Shown here piece after piece: positions 35,611-48,055 of a DNA stretch of 64,000 bases (the first letter of the stretch is position 1; each line of letters opens with the position of its first letter). The notes beneath the pieces were generated by a model, which was given only the letters and a program-made list of their open reading frames with translations, had not been told where the DNA came from and ran no database searches. This DNA comes from Anoplopoma fimbria. Its lineage: Eukaryota; Chordata; Actinopteri; Perciformes; Anoplopomatidae. The stretch lies in NCBI RefSeq assembly GCF_027596085.1, contig NC_072451.1, positions 2,725,877 to 2,789,876 of the forward strand. Reading direction: 5' to 3'. The translations under genes and the position numbers were made by a program.

Positions 35611-37960
35611 GTTGCAGGGTCTGGTTTCTTTTAGTTGGTTTTGTGTGTGGATTCTCCCCAAATAGAGGGATTAATACTGCAACTCAGAAAAAACATCCTT
35701 AGTAAAAAAAAGTGTGAAAGTTTAGTGAAATTAAAAACATTCTACAAAAGCCAACGTCCATAAAGAAAACGTATGTTTTTATATATCTAAATGTACATTA
35801 AATAACTTTTTATCTCAAACAAATGAAAGAGTTAGTGTTTAATAATGTTATTTAAATGTCTCCAGTTGGTTTACGCAAGTACAATGTGGGTATTTCCATT
35901 TTATGTAACTTTATACTTCTACTTCTCTTTACTAAAGTAAAATATTATCACATGATTGAGACTTTTTTTTATCATATTTATGACTCTTTATTTCATAATT
36001 TAAATGTATTATCTGACTTTTTAGTCTCATAATTTAAAGGGTTTTTGTTATGTCACTTATACAAATACTATATAGAAGTACAATGTGGGTATTTCCATTT
36101 TATGTAACTTTTTATCTCATACTTTCAATTTTGTATCACAATAAAAGCAAAGTAAACTGTTGCAGTGTTTGGTTTCTTTTAGTTTGTTTTTGTGTGTGGA
36201 TTCTCCCCAAATAGAGGGATTAATACTGCAACTCAGACAAAAACATCTGTTAAATGAGTAAAAAAAGTGTAAAGTTTGGTGAAATTAAAAAACATTCTAC
36301 AAAAGACTTTCTTTATCATATTTATGACTCTTTATTTCATAATTTAAATGTATTATCTGACTTTTTATCTCAATAATAACTTTTAGTCTCATAATTTAAA
36401 GGGTTTTTGTTATGTCACTTATACAAATACTATACAAAAGTTACAATGTGGGTATTTCCATTTTTGTAACTTTTTATCTCATACTTTCAATTTTGTATCA
36501 CAATAAAAGCAGAGTAAACTGTTGCAGTATTTGGTTTCTTTGAGTTGTTTTTGTGTGTGGATTCTCCCCAAATAGAGGGATTAATACTGCAACTCAGAAA
36601 AAAAACATCCTTAAATCTGATTCTGTTAAATGAGCTGATGTGTTTGAGTTTTAATTAGATTAAATGTCTCCAGTAGGTTTACACAAGTACAATGTGGGTA
36701 TTTCCATTTTATGTAACTTTATACTTCTACTTCTCTACTTCTCTTTACTAAAGTAAAATACACTGAAAGATATGTCATAATTTTGACTTTTTATCACATG
36801 ATTGAGACTTTTTTTTATCATATTTATGGCTCTTTATTTCATAATTTAAATGTATTATCTGACTTTTAGTCTCATAATTTAAACCTTTTCATCATCAGGG
36901 TTTTTGTTATGTCATTTACACAAATACTACACAGAAGTACAATGTGGGTATTTCCATTTTATGTAACTTCATACCTCTACTTCTCTTTACTAAAGTAAAA
37001 TAAGTAAAAGATGTCATAATGTTGGCTCTTTATCTCATAATTTAAATGTATTATCTCATGATTTCGACTTCTTTATCAAAATGTTTCTTCTCATCATTTC
37101 AACTTTTTATCTCATACTTTCAATTTTGTATCACATTATTAGGACTCTTTATCTCATAATTTAACTTTTTATCTCATAATTTTGCCTTTTTCCTTCATAA
37201 TTATGACTTATTATGTCAATAAATTGTCATTTACACAAATACTATACAGAAGTACAGTGTGGGTATTTCCATTTTATGTAATTTTATGCTTCTACTTCTC
37301 TACACCCAGATGTAAATATTGTACTTTTTACTCCATTATGCCATTTTCTCATATTTATGACTCTTTATCTCATTATTGAAACTTTTTATCTCATAATTAC
37401 GACTTCTTTTTTTCAAAATTTCATTTTTTTATCTCATACTTTCAATTATTATGACGCTTTATCTCATAATTTAAACTGTTTATGGAATAGTTTTGCCTTT
37501 TTCCCTGCATAATTATGTCAAAATGTTTGTTATGTCATTTACACAAATACTATACAGAAGTACAGTGTGGGTATTTCCATTTTATGTAACTTTATACTTC
37601 TACTTCTCTACACCCAGATGTAAATATTGTACTTATGCCAGTAAAAAAAAGAGAAAAATACGTCATATTTATGACTCTTTATCTCATAATTAAAAAATGT
37701 ATGATTTCGACTTTTTATCTCAATAATAACTTTTAGTCTCATAATTTAAACCTTTTCATCTCACAATTACGACCTCTTTATCAAAATATAATATTTTTCT
37801 TCTCATCATTTCAACTTTTTAGCTCATACTTTCCATTTTGTATCACATTATTATGACTCTTTATCTCATAATTCTGCCTTTTTTCCTGCATAATGATGAC
37901 TTCTTATGTCAAATGTTGAATTTTTATCTCATCATTTAAATCTTTTAACTCATAATTATG
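35611..37960. repeat. complex tandem-repeat region upstream of dip2c
   Basis: Interleaved duplications. A segment of about 90 bp (35611-35697) recurs almost identically at 36159-36250 and 36521-36610. A second segment with acaatgtgggtatttccatt recurs about seven times between 35870 and 37610. The rest is a degenerate tctcataattt-aactttttat minisatellite of about 20-nt units. The first copy adjoins the dip2c promoter block. Confidence 0.9.
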
Positions 37961-38622
37961 AATTACCAGGCAGATATTCTTTTCATCATGGCAAGGTTTT
38001 CATCTTATTTATTTTACAGAATTTAAGGAGTTCATACACACTCTTGTTTGATGCTATTTTGAAGACATTTCCACAAGATGTGAAATTAATATAAATAATA
38101 TATTATATAAATAAATATATTTATTTTCATTATTTCACATTGCATTAGAGAAAACGTTTTTTGGTAATTTACTTGAGTGTCCATCTTTTATTAGGGAAGT
38201 ACAAAGTGAAAAAATAAACAGGTGACTGATTGAATGAAGAGTTTTCAAACAAATCATTTTTAAAAAGCCATTTGCAAAATACCAAACTGGACACATACAG
38301 AAGCTTAAAAAGGGTGAACTTCAAAACAGACTAAAATACAATGATAGAGCTTTTAAACTCCTTTTTTGTTTTTGCAAAAGCAGACACTAGAGTGTGCAAA
38401 CTCCAGCACTTAATGCTTTTATTCTGAAGGGAAACGCATCAGGCTTCCTGTGTTAATTGCTTGTGACTTCATGCACATCAGAGGTAGAATCTACTGCAGG
38501 TGAGATTTATGAGACTGAAGAACATCAATAACTGAACATTATTTTATTTACATCGACTTTAGATAAAGTTTTTGTTTTTTATCTGTTTTAATGTAAAAAT
38601 AATAAAATAAAATAATAAGTAA

Positions 38623-38636
38623 CCATCAGAGGGCGC
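38623..38636 (+). promoter_or_regulatory. CTCF-like motif CCATCAGAGGGCGC
   Basis: Matches the CTCF core CCASYAGRKGGCRS at all but one position. It lies in the interval between larp4b and dip2c. Confidence 0.45.
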
Positions 38637-38644
38637 CAGATAAC

Positions 38645-38698
<54 letters not shown>

Positions 38699-38701
38699 AT
38701 A

Positions 38702-38763
<62 letters not shown>

Positions 38764-38786
38764 TATGATATAGATAGATAGATATG
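38645..38786. repeat. compound (TATC)n(TA)n(GATA)n microsatellite
   Basis: About 13 TATC units, about 28 TA units, then GATA units. The two outer parts are reverse complements, so the whole can fold as a cruciform. Confidence 0.95.
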
Positions 38787-39128
38787 TATTCAGATCCTTT
38801 ACAGCAGTAAAAGTACTTATACCATGCCGTTAAAATACTCCACTGCAAGTGAAAGTAGTGTATTATCAGCAAATTATTCTCAAAGTATTAAAATACAAAT
38901 AGTATTTATTGTGCAGTAATATTTATTAATATGAAATTTTAGGTTTTAAAATGACTGCTGCATCAATGTGTGTGTTGACATTTTTTTCCTTACAATTTGT
39001 ATATTTTATTTAAACAACAAAACAGAACAAATCAGGAAATCAACATAAATATTTGTTCAAATTAAACCACAAAGATTTTCTTGGTATGTTGTCCAAGCAA
39101 AAACCCATATATCCTTGAAGAAGACAGC

Positions 39129-39202
39129 AAATAATAATAATAATAATAATAATAATACTAATAATACTAATAATACTATAATAATAATAATAATAATAAT
39201 GA
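39129..39202. repeat. (AAT)n microsatellite with ACT variants
   Basis: A near-continuous AAT run, followed by AT-rich sequence to about 39290 with an A run. Intergenic. Confidence 0.9.
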
Positions 39203-39593
39203 TAAAAATATATATTTATATATAAAGTAAAAGTAAAACAATATAAAATATATAATTTAAAATTAAAAAAAAAAAAAAAATAATAAAATATTGGGGGAAA
39301 TTTAGGAAGTTGGCAAATTAACTATTTGTTTCAGTGATAATAAATGTTTTATTAATTGGATCAGAACAAAGACAGAGAGACAGAACATTTAATTGAGAGT
39401 AAAAACAACTACAAGCAAAAAGAGGAGATAAAACTTTTTCTCCAGCTTCTGAAGTTCAGGAAACACAGAATTTTAAAAAACGCTTTTTATAGTAGAAATG
39501 ATCCGTTTTATTATCTGACAAAGTGCTCTGTCGGGAAGAAAACCTTCCCAACATATGTCTGATTTTTATTTCCATCCTGTGAGGTTGTCTTGA

Positions 39594-39622
39594 GTGTGTG
39601 TGTGTCTGTGTCTGTGTCTGTC

Positions 39623-39713
<91 letters not shown>
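39594..39713. repeat. (TG)n microsatellite
   Basis: About 120 nt of TG with a TCTG-interrupted start. Intergenic. Confidence 0.97.
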
Positions 39714-39716
<3 letters not shown>

Positions 39717-39889
39717 TACAATGCAATGCAGTTAAAGTGGCAATAAGCTCGAGGGGTTAAAGAAGTAAAAACAAGCTGACTGAGAAAACGTGAGAGGAGA
39801 GTAAGACGTGGAGTCAACAATTCACTGTGTTGATGTTCAGAAAGTGAAAATATGAAGATTAGTTCAGTAATAATAATAATAATAACAAT

Positions 39890-40230
39890 TCATAAAATGA
39901 CAATATGAAACCAACAGAGAATAATCAGCTGAATCTGCAGCTCCTCCTTCTTTACGGAGCATTAAAGAACATTTTAGTTCGTTGTTTATCAACTTTATGG
40001 TTCACTCTCACTGCTCTCATGGTGTTGATTTCATATTTAAAAACTGTAAAAAGTCTCCGTTTATTATCTGCTGAGCAGCAAACAGATGACAGACTCAGTT
40101 AGGGAATAAAGCTGGAGAACAAAGTGGAGAAATTAGCAGCTAAAAAGGCAGATATATCCCTCAGGAGGTGGTGGAGACCAAAAACGGAGCTAAAAGAGAG
40201 AATAAAGGATTTATATTAATCAGGTGACAC
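39890..40230. repeat. probable interspersed repeat (family not named)
   Basis: The block running through gctgagcagcaaacagatga and gtggagaaattagcagctaa resembles a repeat seen widely in percomorph fish. That recognition is from memory. No coding frame is supported. Confidence 0.3.
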
Positions 40231-40360
40231 AAACACAAAGACCCATAATGATTCATCATAATGATCTATAACTGATATTTGTGTCAAAAAAGCAGCTGTT
40301 TGATATCAAGTTCATCATATCAACTCAAAATGTGACGGTTTGTCAATGTTGGCGTTTCTG

Positions 40361-40374
40361 CTGCCACCAAGTGG
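40361..40374 (-). promoter_or_regulatory. CTCF-like motif
   Basis: The minus strand reads CCACTTGGTGGCAG, one mismatch to CCASYAGRKGGCRS. Confidence 0.35.
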
Positions 40375-40839
40375 CCAAAAAATCTTTAAAATAAGGTTTA
40401 AAACATTAATTGTTTCTTTTTAAATACACTTGCCTTTTTAAGGCCACTACATCAGCATGGAATTTTAAAATATATATATAATATATTAATTATTGACAAA
40501 GTGTTACAACAATCTGGTGCATCTGTTTATAGATGTTTTAGAAATGATTTTGTAATCTTTAAGAAATACTTAAAGTATATAATATGTCATAATGCATACA
40601 GCAATAAACTGTCAAAATAACACAAATTATAGCATTACTAATAATCAGTAAACATTATTAACCATTACAATGTTTAACGGTAAGTCATCTTTTAACTAGA
40701 GTTTAATTAAAGATCAATATACTTTTTTTTAATGATGATAAAAAAGTGTAACAGATGAAAAGTAGATAATAAAAAGTATAAACCACTTCTTATAGTAATA
40801 ATATTGAAAGATTGTGAATTCTTCAAGTGTATCAAAAAC

Positions 40840-40915
40840 AATAAAATAACAATAATAATAATAATAACAACAACTAGTACTCCTACTACTACTAGTAATA
40901 ATAATAACAATGACA
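40840..40915. repeat. (AAT)/(ACT) microsatellite
   Basis: AAT runs flank a ctactactact core. Confidence 0.8.
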
Positions 40916-40985
40916 TTTATTTATTTAATACCATCCTCATCATCAGGACGGTGCTGATGAAGGAGCAGCTTCCTCTGTGAACACG

Positions 40986-40999
40986 CTGCCATCTTGTGG
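40986..40999 (-). promoter_or_regulatory. CTCF-like motif
   Basis: The minus strand reads CCACAAGATGGCAG, one mismatch to the CTCF core. It has the same orientation as 40361-40374 and is opposite to 38623-38636. Confidence 0.35.
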
Positions 41000-41289
41000 C
41001 TCTTCTTCTTCATCATCAGGACAAACTGAAGCTGAATTCACTTCTACTCTCTAACAAAAATCATCTTTGTTAGTAGAACTCAAGAAGAATAAGAACAAAG
41101 ATATTCATGATGTTCTGCAAACAAATGCAGCTTAATTAAAATCATCATTACTCCTCAGAATGGTGGATATTGAATAAAAACACATTTGTGATTATCTATT
41201 TTAGCATCCTTGTTTACTTGATGTTTTGTACTTTATGATTACAAAACATCAACATTTACAACATACATTTTATTAATAAAAAGATGGAG

Positions 41290-41555
41290 AAAACAGATAA
41301 TTTTTATGTGTGTTGACAGTTTTTTCTGATTTATGGAGAAATACAAAGTACTTTCCAAAATTCCCTCTGTATAAACATATGACTCTATAATCTCGACAAA
41401 ATTAAATAAGAATTTTGAACCTGGAATTTATCGAATGTTCACATCGTATGTTCTGGACATGTATTAAAATCTGCACATCTTTGATAAGATAATGCCTCAT
41501 TTGCATATTCAGACATACATTTCCTGAAAACTTGGAAAGTCAATCTGTTGATATG
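41290..41555 (+). repeat. interspersed repeat R3, copy 2
   Basis: Shares ttctgatttatggag, gaatgttcacat-like and gataatgcctcatttgcata words, in the same order, with 24060-24275. Ancient, non-coding. Confidence 0.55.
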
Positions 41556-42041
41556 TTAGTTAAAAGATGTTAAACTTTAATATCTCACCGTATGGGTCTA
41601 ATTTTGGCTTCACTGTTAAATACAAAAGAGATTAAAGCTGAAGTTAAACCTCAGCTATAATAAAAAACAAAGCACAACCTTGACAAGATTTATGCAATCT
41701 GCATAAACACAGCACCAGTGTAAAAGTACTGTTATGTACAAAAAGTGAATTATATTTGTATTTTACATGTAACTTTATAATTCCTGTAAAGTAACTGTCA
41801 TAAAATGATGTTCCCTTAAAAGTATTTTTAAAGTTTTAGTTTCAGGAAATTAACTTTAGAGAATGATTTGTGATTTAATTTCTATTGTTATTGCATTTTC
41901 TTAATATGTAATTATGGTGGTAAGTATAAAAACTTGTTTTTAAATTAAATTTTTTTAATAATAAACTAAATTAAAGATGCAAAACGACTCATAAAAAGCC
42001 AGAAAAAAAAGACACAGCGGCTCCTCAACAGTGCCTAAATC

Positions 42042-42047
42042 TTTATT
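42042..42047 (-). terminator. larp4b: distal poly(A) signal AATAAA of larp4b (candidate)
   Basis: Minus-strand AATAAA followed about 25 nt later by tgtctttttttt, a U/GU-rich downstream element. To its left (downstream) the A-rich bias of the plus strand fades and a different AT-rich composition begins, consistent with a transcript end. Confidence 0.5.
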
Positions 42048-44449
42048 TTTCAGTAAGCTACATTTTTTTCTCCAAATTAGACAGTTTTACATCATGACAC
42101 AGAGTAACTTAAATTATCTATAGCTGACATGTACGCTTGATTCCAGTCTCGATGGAAGAATAGACCCGAAAGAAAAACAAAAAAACACGAATAAAACAAA
42201 ATAAAAATAAAGAAGCCCTCTTGAACACAACCTCTGATTCCACATCTGTTAACGGTGTCGTTAGGCAACAAAAAAGAAAATCATCATCTGTCCAAACCCC
42301 AACAGGATGGAGTCATCGATTGTCCACAGCCGTTAGCGTAGCATGGTAAGAGTGTTAATGCGTTAAACCACAGTGAGTTGATAAAAGAGAAATCGAGTCT
42401 TGTTCCAGTCAGTTGGTGTGCATTCGTTATTATATCTTTGAGAAATAATAAAAAAACAAGATGCAACCCTCGAGGTGGAAAGAAAAACAAAATGGCACTG
42501 TCAAAAAAAAAACGGGCAAACAGGAAGGAAGGAAGGAGAGTGAGGCGACCGACGGGCTGATATGAGGCTCCGTGAAGAAGTCCGTGAGAGAAAAGGAGCT
42601 CCTCAAAAAAACGTGAACGTCAGAGCCGTGAGGAACTCGCCGCCCGTCTTTGCCGCCACCCCCAAAAAACAACAAAAAAAACCGTGGGACATCCCTTTGG
42701 GAGAGCGGATACCATCCAGTCCGAGGTACCGCACTTCTCGATTTTTCCGGGGTGGAACACGTATTTAATCCACACATGCAGAACATTCACAGTTCAGGGA
42801 TGCCCCGAGTTTGTAAAATCAGCGTCTTTGTGTTCTCAAAAAGTTTCGAGGGGTTTTTCGAAAACGTGCGTCGACGACGAAGAAGAAAAAAAAAGAAATC
42901 TGCTCCTTCGGTCAGTGGTGTCACAATTTAAATGTCCTCCGGATGTGAGAAGTCTTTGATTGGACTTTTCAGGAACAAGAAAAAAAAAGAAAAATCACAT
43001 CTTTAAAATTAGAAATTAAAAAAAACTAAACAAAAACTAGAAGCCAGAGATGGCAAGCGCTCAGCTATGTACAGGTTAAACCGCCCGGACAAAAAAAACA
43101 AAACAGTAAAATAATAAACAACAGTTGTATAGTATAATGGCACAGTTATTGGGTTTCTTTGCACACATCAAAATGCAGTCCACGTGTGATCAAATGGTTT
43201 CAAACATCTCAATCTGCAAAATGTTGCTGGACTGTATGTGCCAGAAAAGTAAGTCGCTCTGAAACAAAAAATAAAACAGAAAATTGTAATTCCAGTTGAG
43301 CCTCTGCTTTCGTCCCCCCCCCCAAAAAACAAAACATTTGTACATTTATTTCTCAGAAGAAGAAGTCATGAAAGCTGAGGGACATGAAGAAGAAACCTCA
43401 AACATAAACCAGAAGGAAAACAAAAAGATGAAGCTACACTGAACACTTATGTTTTTATGGATTTCTCGCCCACATCGACACTCGAACCTGCTGCGACGAC
43501 AACAAATCCAACAATTTCACTTTATTTCCCAAAAAAGCATGTTTAAAAAAAAAAAAAAAAAGAGAACAAACACATTTGGTGTCAACAAAAATGTACAATC
43601 TATGGAGACCAAAATATGTGTCATCAGATTAGCAGGTGTTGGGGGGGAAAAAAAACATCCCACCTCGAGTGTCGGGTGCGGTAAAAGATGAATGTTGAAG
43701 ACAGGAGACAAAACTGAAACGTGTCCATCAGGCATCGCTCTTTGTTTTGTTTTGTTTTTTTAAAAGATGGCGAGAGGAAGTGAAGCTCGTACGGAAGGAG
43801 GAGTTCAAACTGACGTCAGTGTTGCCGATATGTCGCGGTAAAATAGAGAGCTGAAGTTCTGCAACATATTTTGTTTCTGTTCCTCTGAAGCTTTTGGTTT
43901 TTGGTCAGACTGAAAAAGTTTTTCTGTCAATATTCTAAGAGAAACAAGAAACGAATACCAGTGAAGACCGACAAGAACCATCCAGAGCAATTTCACCCGA
44001 TCCATATCGATGTCTATTGTACATTTGAAAGCCCCATTTCAACAAAGATGAACTCAAAATAATCCCCGAATTCAACAACTACATCTCCCAAGAGTCTTAG
44101 CAATAGATACCAAATCTGTAAACTGTCAAGTACCGAAATCTGGCGTAAAAGGTCTGCATTAAGGTTTTAGAATATTTGAGTTAGTTAGGTTAAGTTCTCT
44201 CTACATTTGAAAACTTTGACTTCTTTAGTTAAGTGAAAAAACAAGATTTTAAGTAAATTATCAAAAACATAAAGTTTTTAATTTGTACCGAATCTCTGAT
44301 TATTGTAAAGGCAACATTTCATGGTAGCTGTTGTATGCTAACAAATTAGCATTTCTCTTAGTTAAAGTTAAATAAATTGTTATCAACATTAGGTAAAGCT
44401 GCTATTCTACTTTATATCCGAGAGTGAGCTGAGAGGATCAATACAACTC

Positions 44450-44700
44450 ATGCATTAGAATGTTAAGCACAGAGATGGACTTGGTTAGCTTAGCTTAGCA
44501 TAAAGACTGGTAACAAGTAGGAATAGCTAGCAAGGTTCTGTCCACGATCAAGAATAAGCCTACTAGCCTTTTGTTAGCTGATATGGTGACAACACAAATC
44601 AGTGCAGTTGTAAAGTGTTGTACGAGCTAACAAGGAAGCTAGCGGACGCAGCTCAGGAGACGTGGCTAGTTAGCTTGGTTACTAGCTTGTTCTTCTCTGG
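44450..44700. repeat. teleost interspersed repeat with ttagcttagctt motif
   Basis: It contains ttagcttagcttagcataaa and following gctag-rich sequence that resembles the widespread teleost repeat also present at 12408-12675 and 12864-13119. It ends next to a 15-17-nt G run at 44702-44718. Confidence 0.4.
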
Positions 44701-44770
44701 AGGGGGGGGGGGGGGGGAGTAATGTGGTCGGACAGTTAGACCCGGCACAGAAACGCCACCCGCACGCTCA

Positions 44771-44890
44771 TTTTCTGTAACCAGCGTAGCATTAAAGCTA
44801 GTGGAATTAGCAAGCTAGCTCACAAGCCAACTGTCCGCTAGTTAGCTTGTTAATTCCACCACGCTTTAGTGCTACACTGGTTATAGAAAT
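44771..44890. repeat. near-perfect 48-bp inverted repeat (hairpin)
   Basis: The left arm (44771-44817, starting ttttctgtaaccagcgtagc) is complementary to the right arm (44843-44890) with about six mismatches and one bulge; the loop is about 25 nt. In the larp4b transcript it would form a long, stable stem. Flanking sequence is rich in gctagc and ttagc motifs of a common teleost repeat, so the hairpin may be a relic of two opposed repeat copies. Confidence 0.8.
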
Positions 44891-46180
44891 CTAGTGAAAG
44901 CAATGCACTGTTTCTAAGATAAGAGTGTGTGGATGAAGCCTTAAGTTGCGGTTACTGCTGGTTTTTGTTGTTACTCAGCGAGTCTTCGACAAAGTCTAAA
45001 CTCGACTAAACGGCCGAAAATGCTAACGGTACAGGTAAAAATGGCCGCCACTCAAATCCTCCAGCTACGTTTATTTGTAATCCAAATAAACGTATTGAGT
45101 TGTAATCCAACTTTATTTCTACTGTTCACCCTGTTTCCTGTCTTTATGCTAAGCTAAGCTAACACACAAATAAGTCTGTCATCTCGTCTCACAAAGAAAT
45201 AAGCATATTGCTATTATTGCATGACAAAACGCTCAAATGTTACCACCCAGTACGGTAATAAAAGACACGCACTCATCTTTGGATATAGACAGAAAAGCAC
45301 AAATTATGTTCACGTAAAACCGTAGAAGAAAGAAACCCTCAAAAGGTGCCGAACTTCAGCTCTCTGTCGTATGATGATCGTCTAACGTTAGATATCGTAC
45401 TGTCATGCCGCACAATGCAGTTTGATTATATAATGCCGAGTTGCATATGTTTGAGCACGTCATAATCATCACGTTGTATATCGATGTTCAGCGTTAGTGT
45501 CATGGTCCGAGGATACTTTCTAAACATTAATACTTTTTATGTTACATCTTTTCATCTAATGGTTTTATAACTTATTTAAAGACGTCAGAAAAATATCTTG
45601 CATTAGTGGCTGCAGCTGTTGCACAGTGACTAAAAAAAAAATCTGACATGTAGTGCTTTTTTTTGCTTCAGTATTCTAGATTTTTATGCTAAAACAAAAA
45701 AATAAAAACAGAATTTCAAGCGTAAACTGTAAAAAGAAGAAGAAGAAGAAGCCAGAGCTTTTGAAAGAGGATGTTGGTGGACACGCAGCTTTGTGAGGTT
45801 TCATTAATAAAAAGATGCTCATCAGTACCACAGGCTCTTTTCCAATTAGTGCACAGTGAATTGGGAGAGGGAGGGGGGGGGAGGACACACCTGTACACTC
45901 AGGTGCAACCGACCACACAGGTACGAAAAAAAATGGAATGAAAGACAAACAAAAAAAAAATGTACAATCAGACAAGCTGCCCTGCAGAGGAGCAGAATTC
46001 AAACTCTGCACACCCAAACTAAAAAACGTTAAAGAAAAATATTTCCAAAAAGCACAACAATTAACTTTTTTTGTTTTTTTTTAAATCCTACATCCAGCTC
46101 GATAGCGACATTAATAGTTCAACAAGATCAATATATTTTTTTTATAATCATTTTTAAGGTACCTCTTATATTTTTCTGAG

Positions 46181-46188
46181 TATTTACA
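46181..46188 (-). promoter_or_regulatory. Pumilio-type octamer UGUAAAUA
   Basis: Minus strand TGTAAATA in the putative larp4b 3' UTR. A second UGUANAUA-type octamer (TGTACATA) is at 43066-43073. An octamer of this kind will also occur by chance. Confidence 0.25.
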
Positions 46189-46626
46189 ACTGTACAAGCA
46201 AAGCACACACTTCAAAGTGCACAAATTTAATACAGTATTGACTAGTTTTGCATTTACAAGGTTTATGTTCCCCCCCCACCCCAAAAAAACAACCTGAAAC
46301 TACAAGAAACAAAAACAACAAACAATCAAAACGATTATTTTTCGTACATTTTACAAAAAAAAGGGGGGGAAAGAAAGAAAACGCTGCTAGATTTGTACTC
46401 TCTCTCTCGCTCTCTCTCTCTTTTCAGTAAGACTTGTAACGTCCCACTAAATATTTTCCACGTGTCACGTTTCGTTAACATTTTGGGGATTTTTTTTGTG
46501 TGAAAAGAAATAAACTCTATGCTTGTCTTGTAGAAAAGTTAAGGCAAAGTCATTTTCAAGTTTAAATAAAATTCAAGTTTCTCAAACACTGGATGGAATT
46601 ATTATTTTTTTTTTTACAATTTTCTT

Positions 46627-46690
46627 ATATATATATAGATCTATATATATCTATTTATATAGATATATATATATAGAAATAGAGATCTCG
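46627..46690. repeat. AT-rich palindromic microsatellite
   Basis: Mixed TATA/GATA/CTAT units able to fold back on themselves, within the putative larp4b 3' UTR. Confidence 0.7.
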
Positions 46691-47169
46691 ATGCGTCTCT
46701 ATTTTCTTCTCCCTAAAAAGAAAACTTAACGATATTTCTCATGGAATAATAAACAGCATTGGTTTATAAATAAGTGGATATGGTACATTTTCATCTTTTA
46801 CCATTTCCACCGATGAGAAAAATAAAATTAAATCGACCCATCCAAGTGCATCTCAGTCCTTCAAAAAAAAAGAATCCAAAAAAATATATCATTTTTTTTA
46901 GCAAATTCAAGATTTTGCGTCCAAATCAGAAGCAGCTATGAGCAGGAAGTTTTTTTTTTTTTTATTCAAATGAAGCTTCCACCTTCTCCAGATGGGCTGT
47001 TTTTCTCCTAGTGGGATTACCCAGAATGCTTCTTGTTGCAGGAAGACTTTGGCGAGACATGCGAGGTCTCGCGTCACGTAGGTTTGTTTCCCCTCGAAAA
47101 ACAGACAGTGTGTATAGTACAGTGTTTTTTATTTTTATTTTACGGGTGTTTTGCATCTGAGGTGACAAC

Positions 47170-47201
<32 letters not shown>

Positions 47202-48049
47202 TTAAACTCGACTTATTATCAGGGAGGGAACAAAAACTAAAAAACACCTCAAGTCTGGTACGCCCCCCCCAAACGTTTCATAATTGCAGTTCTATCATTT
47301 CAAAACTCGTATATCATTTCACCACCCGATTACATTTCTAGAATCCGGTAAAACATCCAGACTTGGTTGGTTATCTGCCAAAGTGGCTGCTACAGAAGAC
47401 AGACCTCCCGAACCAAAAGAATAAACTTCTACATGTTTTTTCCTCCCTGCATCTGAATTCTTGCTACTTCACTCTGACGAAGGAGTGAAAATGTTCCTCC
47501 AGCCTTCCCAGAACAAACAGCCCTCCGTCCAAGAATCCGCCTCGATTAAGTCCCAACTGAGCCTGAATGTGTGTGGTGGCTTCGCATTAGCATCCTGGTG
47601 ACGTAAAAGGTTGGTTTTCCTTTTTACGCTCTGTGCTTTTAAATTTTAGCCTCCGTCAGGTGCGATTTGACTCCAAGATCACAGGAGTGAAGCAGTAAGA
47701 AGAACCATGTGCTTTGGCCAAATCTTTTCCTTTTTTTCTTTTTATAAATATATATAGAAACAACCCAAATCAAAGTGTGCAATCTGGAACTAGAAGAAAC
47801 CGACGAGGGGAGCATGCTGAGAGGAAAACAAAAAAGACTCGACGCTGAGGAAGACGGAGGTGGAAGCTGAACATCTTCACCCCCAGAGGATGGATTTTCA
47901 CAAGACCGTTTCTCGCTCTCGTCTGTTAAACACTTTAATCTTTAAAGGATGTTTGATTCGACACCGTTCACGTCAGACTCCCAACAAAATCCCGTTCACG
48001 CTCCAACATCCAACTACATTCCAAAAAAAACAACAACCAAACCCCACTC

Positions 48050-48055
48050 TTTATT
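48050..48055 (-). terminator. larp4b: proximal poly(A) signal AATAAA of larp4b (candidate)
   Basis: On the minus strand AATAAA is followed within about 10 nt by a GU/U-rich stretch (gtttggttgttgttttttt), the classic downstream element. Use of this site would give a 3' UTR of about 1.9 kb. Confidence 0.55.

Noticed and set aside
36180..36215. ccccaaatagagg in the triplicated segment as an SRF CArG box
   Set aside because: The A/T core is interrupted by G and has the wrong length.
42430..42959. Several overlapping frames near 42.5-42.9 kb as a separate gene
   Set aside because: Frames are short, on both strands, and lack splice sites with homologous continuation; the region is better read as larp4b 3' UTR.
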